DNA from: Deltaproteobacteria bacterium
Lineage (GTDB): Bacteria; Desulfobacterota; G020345765
DNA length: 32,089 nt
Reading direction: 5' to 3'
Assembly (NCBI GenBank): GCA_020345765.1
Contig: CP070770.1
Span: 3,082,115-3,114,203 of the forward strand
The position numbers were made by a program, and so were the translations under genes. Position 1 is the first letter of the stretch. Each line of letters starts with the position of its first letter. Below, piece after piece: positions 24,973 through 32,089 of the stretch. The notes beneath the pieces are model-generated. The model was given only the letters and a program-made list of their open reading frames with translations. It was not told the origin of the DNA and searched no databases.

Positions 24973-26677
24973 CCTCCTCAATGACCCATACCCGGTTTCG
25001 GCCATAATTTTTTGCCTGGAACAGGGAGCGGTCGGCTTTCTCCATAATCAGCTTATGATCTAAAAGCTCCTCTCTGTCAGTGGTGGAGATACCCAGGCTG
25101 AGGGTTAACTTCAAGGGATCTTTCACCCCTTTAAAGTCGTAATTCTCTACCGTCCGCCGGAGCCTTTCGGCTACATCCCGGGCACCGCTAAGATCGGTCC
25201 CCGGCAAGATCAAGGCGAACTCGTCTCCCCCGTAGCGAGCAGGGATGTCGATGTTACGAAGATTATTCTTGATCAGCTTACCCAGTTCCGCTAAGATCCT
25301 GTCCCCCTGAAGATGCCCTAATCGGTCGTTGATCTCCTTGAAATTGTCGATATCAATGAAGACTACCGAGAGGGGAGTCTGGTATCTTTTGGCCCGCTCG
25401 ATCTCGTTATCCAGCATTTCATGGAAGTGGCGGTGGTTGTGAAGCTGGGTAAGTCCGTCGGTTATGGACAGAAGCTCTTTGTCCCTGAACAGCTCGGCAT
25501 TTTCGATAGCGATGGCGGCCTGGTTGGCAATGGAGTTCATCGTTTCCAACTCTCTTTCGGTCGGCATTCTTCCCTGGGGCTCGATCTCCGCCATAATCGC
25601 TCCGATCCCTCTCCCTTTCGAGATCAGGGGAAAGCAAAAAAGACTGTCTCGGGCCACTAATTCCTTGTCCTCAAAAGCCTGCTCAAAGATTTCTTGGGGG
25701 AAATCCTCCCAATTTTTTTGCACATCCCCGGAGGAGACCGATAATTTTACCTCGGAGCCGTCAGGAAAGTTTGCGAGAAATATGGATATTTCAGAAAAGC
25801 AGAGGTCATTAGCGATCTCTGTGGCCAGGGAGGAGAGAAGCTTGTCAATCTCCAGGCTGCTGGTGAGGATCTTGCTGGTTTCGTAGAGACTGACCAGACC
25901 GAGATTGGCGCGGGCGAGGTTTTCCTTCTGGATCTCAATCTGCCCGGTTAAACCTACCAGATTCTCATTGGTTGCTGCCAGTTCCTGGTTGATCGTACTG
26001 AGTTCTTGGTTTGCTTTTTCCAGCTCCTTATCTTTGATCTTTAACTCCGAGGCGATGTGGCCGCTGTAAAAGGTAATTACCGTCATGACTAACAGGATGG
26101 TCAGCGGCCAGCCGATCACGAACATAAAATTTTTATAGAGACCGGGGTCGTAACCATCGGAGGAGAAAGGAATATGGTTTATCAGACCGGAATATTCCAG
26201 GTATGCTAATCCCCCGAATAAAAAAGTTCCCAGGATAATGACCATGAGGGAGGTTGGATAATCATGATGGATTCTTGCCCTCAATGCCAGGACAGGATAA
26301 ATAAAAATGAAGAAGCTTTCCACCCCACCGGAAAAATGAACCACCAGAGTGGCGGTACAGAGATCGGTAACAGCAGATACCCGCGCAACCGAGGTTAAAG
26401 TAGTGCGGTGCTTGAAATACCAGTAATAGAAGCGGTTTAAGGCACTGTTAATGAGTCCGATCGTTAAGATAATGATGACCGGTTTTACGCCAAAGAAACC
26501 CAGAGAAAGCAAGATGAATAAGAGGATACCCACAAGGATCGTTGCCTGATCCCGGGAAACCGTTGACCAGAGGAGCAGTTTTCTCCTCGCCTGAAGATTA
26601 ATCCCAGTGAGATTTTCCATTTCTTTGTCTCTAAGTTCAGCTATTTTACTGCTATGATATTCTTTAATATTTATCAT
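24950..26677 (-). CDS. Membrane GAF-GGDEF diguanylate cyclase
   Basis: 575 residues. About six membrane helices occupy 46-206, followed by a coiled coil (about 208-262: KDKELEKANQELSTINQELA), a GAF domain (about 262-400) and a GGDEF domain (about 403-565). The active motif YGGDEFALI is intact (GGDEF at 483-487), with the inhibitory site RNID (R474-D477) five residues before it. It should therefore make cyclic di-GMP and be feedback-inhibited. FIDIDNFKEINDRLGHLQGD holds the metal-binding Asp. No EAL domain. The ATG at 26677 lacks a ribosome site; a later ATG at 26620 (MENLTG) is an alternative. It is divergent from queD. Confidence 0.94.
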   Translation of the reverse strand: MINIKEYHSSKIAELRDKEMENLTGINLQARRKLLLWSTVSRDQATILVGILLFILLSLGFFGVKPVIIILTIGLINSALNRFYYWYFKHRTTLTSVARVSAVTDLCTATLVVHFSGGVESFFIFIYPVLALRARIHHDYPTSLMVIILGTFLFGGLAYLEYSGLINHIPFSSDGYDPGLYKNFMFVIGWPLTILLVMTVITFYSGHIASELKIKDKELEKANQELSTINQELAATNENLVGLTGQIEIQKENLARANLGLVSLYETSKILTSSLEIDKLLSSLATEIANDLCFSEISIFLANFPDGSEVKLSVSSGDVQKNWEDFPQEIFEQAFEDKELVARDSLFCFPLISKGRGIGAIMAEIEPQGRMPTERELETMNSIANQAAIAIENAELFRDKELLSITDGLTQLHNHRHFHEMLDNEIERAKRYQTPLSVVFIDIDNFKEINDRLGHLQGDRILAELGKLIKNNLRNIDIPARYGGDEFALILPGTDLSGARDVAERLRRTVENYDFKGVKDPLKLTLSLGISTTDREELLDHKLIMEKADRSLFQAKNYGRNRVWVIEEDAGISEK

Positions 26678-26805
26678 AATTTAGTCATTTAAGTCAACAA
26701 TTTTTTATTCTGCCGATTCAGGAACGGTAGGAAGAAAATATTGTATTCCCCCGGATTTCCTTCAAATTATTGGACACTAGTCCGCTGCCTGTCCGTCACG
26801 CAATT

Positions 26806-26834
26806 TTGAAAAAATACCTTATTTCTGGTATTAT
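26806..26834 (+). promoter_or_regulatory. Sigma-70-type promoter of queD
   Basis: TTGAAA (26806-26811), a 17-base spacer and TATTAT (26829-26834) give a good -35/-10 pair. Transcription would start near 26841, leaving a leader of about 47 bases without a clear ribosome site. I see no preQ1 riboswitch fold in it. Confidence 0.55.
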
Positions 26835-26887
26835 GAATGTGTTGCGGAAATTGCCTGCCAAAATAGTGTTACCATATATTCTTAAAT

Positions 26888-27262
26888 ATGTATAAATTAA
26901 CAATAAAAACCCAATTTTCCGCTGCCCACCAACTCCGGGGCTACCGGGGGAAATGCGAAAACCTGCACGGGCACAACTGGAGGGTGGAGGTTACGATCGC
27001 CTCAGAGAAGCTGGATGATCTCGGTATGGTTATCGACTTTAAAGAATTGAAGCAGAGGGTAGGTGAGATTCTCGAAGAGCTTGACCACCAATTCTTAAAT
27101 GAACATCCCCCCTTTCAAGAAGTCAATCCCTCCTCGGAAAATATAGCCCGACATATCTTCGACCGATTATGCGAGGGAATAACCGAACCCCACCTCCAGG
27201 TCGATCAGGTAGCAGTCTGGGAGTCGGATACCGCCGGCGCCGTTTATTACCGGAAGACATAA
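26888..27262 (+). CDS. queD: 6-carboxy-5,6,7,8-tetrahydropterin synthase
   Basis: 124 residues. The zinc ligands are His14 (FSAAHQL), His27 and His29 (CENLHGHNW), with the catalytic Cys23 in the same motif. VIDFKELK, LDHQFLN (His67) and WESDTAGAVYY complete the family pattern. This QueD-type enzyme converts 7,8-dihydroneopterin triphosphate to 6-carboxytetrahydropterin in the queuosine/7-deazaguanine pathway; the CxxxHGH form supports QueD over eukaryotic PTPS. No queC, queE or queF lies nearby. It is a single gene divergent from the diguanylate cyclase. Confidence 0.96.
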   Translation: MYKLTIKTQFSAAHQLRGYRGKCENLHGHNWRVEVTIASEKLDDLGMVIDFKELKQRVGEILEELDHQFLNEHPPFQEVNPSSENIARHIFDRLCEGITEPHLQVDQVAVWESDTAGAVYYRKT

Positions 27263-27278
27263 AAGATAAATTGTAAAC

Positions 27279-27345
27279 GATACCCGGAGCAACAGCGAAG
27301 GGTCTCGAGGGATTAAGATTCGGGATTTGAGATATTGGGATTTGG
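27279..27345. repeat. REP-like fragment followed by GGGATTTG-type short repeats
   Basis: In the convergent gap after queD, CCCGGAGCAACAGCGAAGGG then TCTCGAG resembles the common bacterial palindromic element with a GAGACCCTTCGC arm. It is followed directly by GGGATTAAGATTCGG, GATTTGAGATATTGG and GATTTGG, an imperfect short tandem series. Similar G-rich runs occur at 2491-2523 and 18304-18336. No gene is seen here. Confidence 0.5.
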
Positions 27346-27352
27346 CCAAGCC

Positions 27353-28120
27353 CTACTTGACAGTCAATGTGCCATCCTTATCCAGGGCAAAGTCGAAATG
27401 AACGGTAAACGGCACCTCTCCTACCAGCATAGCATTAGCGTCAATTATGGCTTTGATCGGGACAGAAAACACTTCATCTATCGGAAGGCTTGCCTTAACT
27501 TTCAGGTCAAGAGGAACATCCAGTTTCTTCTTTATGTGAAAGGTAAATTCTTTTTTTAGCTTGAAATCCACTACATCTTTTACATGGATGGCCCTTTTAA
27601 ACGGAACCTCTATGTTTACCGGGAAAGTCCCTTTTACCGGCAGGCTTACCTCCCCGAGCCCCCAGATCTGGGTCTTTACCTCCGCGGCGTCAATTGTCAG
27701 GGTAGTGGATAGGGCTATTACATCATCCACAAAGATATCCTGATCCACCGGGACCTTGAGTTCGAGATCTACCGGGACAGTAAAATCTTCATCGACCGTA
27801 AAGCTCAATGTATCCTTGAAGGGAACATTGGTATTCAGGGTCTTCTGCAAATGGACGTGGACTACCTGATCGATATTCGCTTTTACCGGAATCCAGGTTT
27901 CCGCTGAGGCTCTGACCTCCTTGTCCAGCGAGAAGTTCAATAACTCCCGGGGCAATCTTTCATACAGGTATTTAAAAACCTCGATCGAAACCACAATCCC
28001 GACGCCGCTCATTACTACGAGCAAAATGATGGCCAGAAATATCTGCTTTTTATATCTTACTGCTGATTCCCTTATTAGTGGAAGAATGTCAGAGAGTTTA
28101 AGATCCTTTAATTTTCCCAT
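27353..28120 (-). CDS. Membrane-anchored repeat protein of unknown function
   Basis: 255 residues. A short cytoplasmic start is followed by one membrane helix (about 27-46, IFLAIILLVVMSGVGIVVSI). The remainder, outside the inner membrane, is built of strand-like segments with repeated Val-Pro-Val/Ile pairs: VPVDLELKVPVDQDIFVDD, LPVKGTFPVNIEVPF, LDVPLDLKVKASLPIDEVFS. This implies a beta-rich repeat or stacked sheet. AGGAGGT lies 5 bases before the ATG. It starts 10 bases after the exchanger gene, so the two form one transcript. I do not recognise a named family. Possible roles include a periplasmic scaffold or a lipid-tunnel-like protein; both are speculation. Confidence 0.8.
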   Translation of the reverse strand: MGKLKDLKLSDILPLIRESAVRYKKQIFLAIILLVVMSGVGIVVSIEVFKYLYERLPRELLNFSLDKEVRASAETWIPVKANIDQVVHVHLQKTLNTNVPFKDTLSFTVDEDFTVPVDLELKVPVDQDIFVDDVIALSTTLTIDAAEVKTQIWGLGEVSLPVKGTFPVNIEVPFKRAIHVKDVVDFKLKKEFTFHIKKKLDVPLDLKVKASLPIDEVFSVPIKAIIDANAMLVGEVPFTVHFDFALDKDGTLTVK

Positions 28121-28130
28121 TTTTTACCTC

Positions 28131-29084
28131 CTATGAAAAAATTTGCCCAAACAAGTAACCGACAAACCCTAAATAACCAGCGGTTAGAATCGCCCCCTCG
28201 ATCCGGCTTATTGTCAAGCCTGTTTTCATTATGGGGTAGAGGGCCAGCCCGAAAATTATCATTACCGGAAATTCGAGCTTTAAGGTTTCACTGCTGACTT
28301 TTAGAGGACTGATCATTGCCACGATTCCTATTACCATCAGAATATTAAAGATATTGCTGCCGATCACATTTCCGATACTGATATCTGACTCTTTACGGAA
28401 GGCGGCAACCATGGATGCGGCCAATTCGGGCAGGGAGGTTCCGAGAGCAACTACGGTCAGTCCGATAACCAGCTCACTGATACCGAGTTCCCTCGCCACA
28501 AATATTGCCGATCTGACCATAAGCTGGGCACCGCCGACGATACCCGCCAGACCCAGGGCAATCAAGAACGCTTGCTTTTTCCTTGTTCCCTCGACTTTCA
28601 GAGACTCAATGTCGGTAATTTTAGCGGATCCGGCCCCACTCTTAGCAGAATAGTAACTCAAGGCGTTAAAACAGATAATGCCCGCAAAAAGAAACGCCCC
28701 TTCAATGAAGCTTATCCTTAAGTCCAGGGACATCCAGTATATAACTAACGAAACCAAGAGCATTATGGGGAGTTCCCTTTTTAAGATATCCGGATTAATC
28801 TTCAAGGGAGAAATCAGAGCCGATAATCCGAGGACTAATCCGATATTAGCGATATTACTTCCGATAATATTTCCCAAGGCGATATCATCAACCTTCTTTA
28901 ATGCGGCACTCATGCTCACTACTAATTCCGGGGAGGAGGTCCCAAAGCCGACCACGGTAAGCCCAATGATCAGGGGAGTGATCCCTAATAATCTTGCCAT
29001 CCTTACCGAGCCTTTAACCAGCCACTCGGCCCCGAGGTAGAGGATAAGAACACCTAATAAGAATAAAATAATATTGGTTAGCAT
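28131..29084 (-). CDS. Na+/Ca2+ exchanger family antiporter
   Basis: 317 residues with about ten membrane helices in two inverted repeats. The ion-binding alpha repeats are VVGFGTSSPELVVSMSAAL with GNIIGSNIANIGLVLG in the first half, and VVALGTSLPELAASMVAAF with GNVIGSNIFNILMVIG in the second. Both signature Glu residues (SPEL, LPEL) are present. It belongs to the prokaryotic YrbG-like calcium/cation:sodium antiporter group in the inner membrane. No ribosome site is obvious. It is the first gene of a two-gene unit with the membrane repeat protein. Ion specificity is not certain. Confidence 0.95.
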   Translation of the reverse strand: MLTNIILFLLGVLILYLGAEWLVKGSVRMARLLGITPLIIGLTVVGFGTSSPELVVSMSAALKKVDDIALGNIIGSNIANIGLVLGLSALISPLKINPDILKRELPIMLLVSLVIYWMSLDLRISFIEGAFLFAGIICFNALSYYSAKSGAGSAKITDIESLKVEGTRKKQAFLIALGLAGIVGGAQLMVRSAIFVARELGISELVIGLTVVALGTSLPELAASMVAAFRKESDISIGNVIGSNIFNILMVIGIVAMISPLKVSSETLKLEFPVMIIFGLALYPIMKTGLTISRIEGAILTAGYLGFVGYLFGQIFS

Positions 29085-29200
29085 GTGGGATTAAGTATCT
29101 ACTTTACCCGGTGATCGAGCTATGATGTAACTCTATCTAAAATACTTCGTGATGGCAAGCATTAAGTTCAAAGTAAAGGCCTGCCCCCCGATAACAAGAT

Positions 29201-29236
29201 AAAAAAGAGCACGACATTCAGCCGTGCCCCTTTTTT
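29201..29236 (-). terminator. Intrinsic terminator, probably bidirectional
   Basis: The stem GCACG/CGTGC (29209-29213 with 29223-29227) has a 9-base loop. It is flanked by A6 on one side and T6 on the other, so an uninterrupted T tract follows the hairpin in either direction. On the minus strand it lies 53 bases after the end of the NtrC-type gene at 29289. Confidence 0.75.
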
Positions 29237-29288
29237 ATTTTACAGCAATTAGGGGATGCTAATGCAATTGAAGATCATCACTGTTTGA

Positions 29289-30638
29289 TTATGATTGCAG
29301 GCTATACTTCTTGATCTTCTTAATTAAGGTGGAGCGGTGTATTCTTAATATCTCGGCAGCCTTGGAACGGTTGTTATTGCAAGCGGCAAGCACCCTCTCG
29401 AGGTGTCTCCTCTCCATGGTCTCCAGGAGCCAATTTTCTTCGGTAGGCAGTTTGGGTGAGATTTTCCTGCGTCTTAGATTATCGGGCAGGTCTATTGTTT
29501 TAATTACACTGTCTTCACAGAGAAGAACCGCCCGCTCAATTACATTCCTCAACTCCCTCACATTTCCGGGCCAGGGATAATAAAGCAGCATCGCCTCCGC
29601 TTCCGGAGAGATGCCGGAAACATCTTTGACGAACAGCCGCTTGAAATCCTCCAGGAATATGTTGGCCAGGGGAAGGATGTCCTCGCTCCGGCCCCGAAGC
29701 GGGGGCAGGGATATGGGCATCACATTCAAACGGAAATAAAGATCCTTCCTGAACCTGTTCTCCTTCACCGCCCTCTCGAGATCGGTATTGGTAGCCGCCA
29801 TAATCCGAACGTCCACCTCAATGTTGGTGGTTCCGCCCAGCCGGCGGAAGTTCTTTTTCTCGATGACCTTCAGCAGCTTGGCCTGCACGGACAGGGACAT
29901 TTCCCCGATCTCGTCCAGAAAGACACTTCCCCCATTGGCGATCTCCAGGAGTCCCCGTTTAAAGGCCTTGGCGTCGGTAAAAGCGCCTTTCTCGTGACCG
30001 AAGAGCTCTGACTCCAGCAGTTCGCTGCTCAACCCGGCACAGTTGATCTCCACAAACTGGCCGTTGCGCCGGTTGCTCAGTTCGTGGATGGTATTGGCGA
30101 CCAGGCCCTTGCCGGTGCCGGTTTCGCCCAGGATCATCACATTGGTGGAGGAGTTGTCCGCCAACAGCCGGATCGCATGGTATACCTCCTCGGGCTGCCT
30201 GAGCATTTTGAGAAGGGTAGAGCCCTCCAGGCGGGATACCTTCCGCTTGAGATAATGAACCTCTGCCTGGGTGCGGTAGCTCTCCAGGCTCTTATCCACC
30301 ATGGCCTCCAGCCTCTCCAGGTCGATGGGCTTGAGAACAAAATTATCGGCCTTTATCTGGATAGCCTTCACTGCGATCTCCACATCGCCATAGGCGGTGA
30401 TGATAATCACCCCCGTGCCCGGGGAGTCGCTCTTGATAGCCTTCAGGACGTCCAGTCCGTTCATGTCCGGAAGTTTGAGATCCAGGAGGACCATATCCAT
30501 CGGAGTCCTTTGACAAAGCTCGATCCCGCTTTTGCCAGTGTAAGCTATCCGAACATCGAATCCCTTTGCCCCGAAATACTTCTTCAGATTGTAGCAAATG
30601 AACTCATCATCATCCATGATCAGCATTGAGTTAAACAT
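29289..30638 (-). CDS. Sigma-54-dependent response regulator with GAFTDA variant
   Basis: 449 residues. The receiver domain has D9/D10/D11, phosphoacceptor D53 in MVLLDLKLPDMNG, ITAYG and LKPI. The AAA+ domain has Walker A GETGTGKG (171-178), GAFTDA (218-223) in place of GAFTGA, Walker B GSVFLDEI, arginine fingers in FRKDLYFRLN and WPGNVRELRNV. A Fis-type HTH ends the protein (CNNNRSKAAEILRIHRSTLI). The Gly to Asp change in the sigma-54 contact loop occurs in some natural activators and need not kill function. No sensor kinase is adjacent. It is divergent from the partial regulator at 30908 across a 269-base gap. Start at 30638 lacks a ribosome site. Confidence 0.95.
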   Translation of the reverse strand: MFNSMLIMDDDEFICYNLKKYFGAKGFDVRIAYTGKSGIELCQRTPMDMVLLDLKLPDMNGLDVLKAIKSDSPGTGVIIITAYGDVEIAVKAIQIKADNFVLKPIDLERLEAMVDKSLESYRTQAEVHYLKRKVSRLEGSTLLKMLRQPEEVYHAIRLLADNSSTNVMILGETGTGKGLVANTIHELSNRRNGQFVEINCAGLSSELLESELFGHEKGAFTDAKAFKRGLLEIANGGSVFLDEIGEMSLSVQAKLLKVIEKKNFRRLGGTTNIEVDVRIMAATNTDLERAVKENRFRKDLYFRLNVMPISLPPLRGRSEDILPLANIFLEDFKRLFVKDVSGISPEAEAMLLYYPWPGNVRELRNVIERAVLLCEDSVIKTIDLPDNLRRRKISPKLPTEENWLLETMERRHLERVLAACNNNRSKAAEILRIHRSTLIKKIKKYSLQS

Positions 30639-30711
30639 TTTTTACCGGCGGCGGATTAAAAGGATAATAAGAAAACTCTATTTCTGATAATGTTTGACTT
30701 TCATTATATTT

Positions 30712-30739
30712 TGTATAATAATTAACGGTAACATGTCAA
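30712..30739 (-). promoter_or_regulatory. Sigma-70-type promoter for the GAFTDA regulator
   Basis: On the minus strand TTGACA (30734-30739) is followed after 16 bases by TATACA (30712-30717), an acceptable -10. Transcription would start near 30705, about 67 bases before the start codon. The region is A/T-rich, so other -10-like sequences exist. Confidence 0.5.
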
Positions 30740-30907
30740 TAGAAAAATGTTAATAATTACAAATACTTATAGCTAATATTCTGTCCATTTTCGACTAATT
30801 TTTACAAGTGATGGCTAATACAGCACCCATTGGTTATAAAAACATAATGGTTTCCTGATGTTGCCCTTGAGAGCTTTTGTATAATCTAACGGCAAAAAAA
30901 TAAAACG

Positions 30908-32089
30908 GTGAAAAAAAATAAAACAAAAATCCTAATAGTGGATGACGATGAAGGTATGAGGGATACCCTGGAATCCATTCTCCGGGATTATTACGATGTA
31001 CTTAAGGCCGGGGACGGAGAGAGGGCTTTAGAAATGTTAGAGAAGAATGATGTAAATATCGTATTGCTTGATATTCTCTTGCCGGGTATGGATGGTCTGA
31101 CGGTCTTAGAAAATATTAGGGAATACCACAAAGATATTGATGTTATCGTGGGAAGCGTGGTTAAAAAGACAGATCATATAGTAAGGGCAATAAAGCTTGG
31201 CGCCTATGATTATCTAACTAAGGATTTTGACTACGATGAAATTAGACTTAAGATAAACCGCTTGGTCGAGCACCGGAAAAGAGAGAGGGAGTTGGTCTCA
31301 CTCCAGGAGAAGATCGGAGCTCGGATGGAGAATGAGTTTATCATCGGCAAGAACTCTGCCATTCGGATGGTATGGGAGACGGTAAAGTCATTCTCAAAAT
31401 CTGATTTACCGATATTTATCTCGGGAGAGCCCGGAACGGGAAAGCGGCTCCTCGCCCGAGAGATCCACGAGTTGAGCGATAGGACGGGCTATCCCTATGT
31501 CCCGGTAAACTTACATCTCATCCCTAAAAATTCCGTCAATTATATCCTGTTCGGCAGGGGATGTGCTTCCCCCTCTGTCCTGAATGGTTCTCCCGTCAGC
31601 AAAATCGAGCGCGCTGGCCAAGGAACATTAGTTTTATACGGTATCGAGAGTCTATCAAGGAAAAACCAACAAAGATTGCTGACCGTGCTCGAGGACAGGA
31701 AGCTTGAAAGAACCGGCAGGGAGAGGCACCAAAAAATTGATTTCCGACTTATAACCGTTTCCGAAAGAACCACCGATATTTTATTTGAGGATGCTAATTT
31801 CGACCCAAGGCTTCTTACTAAAATAAGTAAGATTAAGATTGAACTGCCCCCGTTAAGGGAGAGGTTCGAAGACATTCCCGAACTGACAAGGTATTTTATT
31901 AAAAAATACTCGGGTGAACTAAATAAAAGCCCAATTACAATTAAAATACAGGCTTTGAATTCACTCCTGAAATATCACTGGCCGGGAAATGTAGCGGAAC
32001 TGGAGAACCTAATGCAAAAATTAGTCATCACCGCTTCCGGTCCTAAGATTACGAAAAACGACATCCCCTTGGAATACGTAGCAATAAAC
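30908..32089 (+). CDS. Degenerate NtrC-family regulator (pseudo-ATPase), right end cut
   Basis: 394 residues from GTG at 30908, open to the window edge, so a C-terminal DNA-binding domain may lie outside. The receiver is near-normal (VDDDEG, phosphoacceptor D55 in VLLDILLPGMDG, Lys105), though MTAYG is replaced by VGSVV. The AAA+ part keeps Walker A GEPGTGKR (173-180), LPPLRER and WPGNVAELEN. However, the GAFTGA loop is gone (the region reads NYILFGRGCASPSVL), Walker B reads GTLVLYGI so both acidic residues are lost, and the FRxDLYYRL arginine-finger segment is FDPRLLTKI. It probably cannot hydrolyse ATP or contact sigma-54 in the usual way. It may bind DNA or heteromerise. The frame is intact, so it is not simply a decayed gene. 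A -10-like TATAAT lies at 30880-30885. Confidence 0.85.
   Translation, partial: MKKNKTKILIVDDDEGMRDTLESILRDYYDVLKAGDGERALEMLEKNDVNIVLLDILLPGMDGLTVLENIREYHKDIDVIVGSVVKKTDHIVRAIKLGAYDYLTKDFDYDEIRLKINRLVEHRKRERELVSLQEKIGARMENEFIIGKNSAIRMVWETVKSFSKSDLPIFISGEPGTGKRLLAREIHELSDRTGYPYVPVNLHLIPKNSVNYILFGRGCASPSVLNGSPVSKIERAGQGTLVLYGIESLSRKNQQRLLTVLEDRKLERTGRERHQKIDFRLITVSERTTDILFEDANFDPRLLTKISKIKIELPPLRERFEDIPELTRYFIKKYSGELNKSPITIKIQALNSLLKYHWPGNVAELENLMQKLVITASGPKITKNDIPLEYVAIN

Noticed and set aside
26835-26887. preQ1 riboswitch in the queD leader
   Set aside because: The leader is about 47 bases and lacks the C-rich loop and A-rich tail arrangement of preQ1-I aptamers.
30848-30867. Possible sigma-54 promoter (ATGG...TTGC) before the pseudo-activator
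   Set aside because: The GG and GC elements are 12 bases apart instead of 10, and the -24 element is poor.

Overview
The window comes from a Gram-negative-type bacterium. It encodes an outer-membrane beta-barrel with a signal peptide, an Lsp-type lipoprotein, several sigma-54 activators and many signalling proteins. I cannot name the phylum. The mix (PATAN/DUF4388 protein, MXAN_5187-like protein, TIGR03960-like radical SAM protein, an atpD-atpC pair away from the other ATP synthase genes) suggests a deltaproteobacteria-like or uncultivated lineage. Nothing looks like a phage, plasmid, IS element or CRISPR array.

Region 1 (1-7600, minus strand): a compact chemosensory operon. In transcription order it holds a single-domain response regulator, a coiled-coil GAF protein, a PATAN protein, a CheY, a CheA, a second CheY, a ParA ATPase, a CheW with a long disordered N-terminus, an outer-membrane barrel, and the start of a methyl-accepting chemotaxis protein cut by the window edge. 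Several genes overlap by a few bases. A good sigma-54 promoter (TTGGCACG-N4-GTGC) lies about 80 bases before the first gene, with a dyad about 100 bases further upstream. No CheR, CheB or flagellar/pilus gene is visible.

Region 2 (7796-14502, plus strand): a signalling run that begins with a eukaryotic-type protein kinase lacking its N-lobe (C-lobe, membrane helix, three LysM repeats, TPR-like tail). It continues with a REC-PAS histidine kinase, an NtrC-type activator with canonical GAFTGA, and a membrane-anchored alkaline-phosphatase-superfamily enzyme. The frame before the kinase HRD motif does not look like kinase, so the boundary between regions 1 and 2 may be a rearrangement junction.

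Region 3 (14535-17578): tRNA-Phe (minus), a short-chain dehydrogenase, and atpD-atpC with their own sigma-70 promoter.

Region 4 (17589-29084, mostly minus): housekeeping and accessory genes. These are an MXAN_5187-like coiled-coil protein, an alpha/beta hydrolase, a DUF6504 protein, a nitroreductase, an MFS transporter, a 71-residue unknown, a YjbQ protein, a radical SAM protein, a SAM hydroxide adenosyltransferase-like protein, a lipoprotein, a membrane GAF-GGDEF diguanylate cyclase, QueD (plus), a membrane-anchored repeat protein and a Na+/Ca2+ exchanger. Short G-rich repeats and REP-like fragments occupy some gaps.

Region 5 (29200-32089): two divergently transcribed NtrC-family regulators. 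One appears catalytically intact with a GAFTDA variant. The other, open at the right edge, has a Walker A motif but has lost the GAFTGA loop, both Walker B acids and the arginine fingers. The most notable observations are this pseudo-activator, the sigma-54-controlled chemosensory operon with its ParA/CheW pair, and the truncated LysM kinase.
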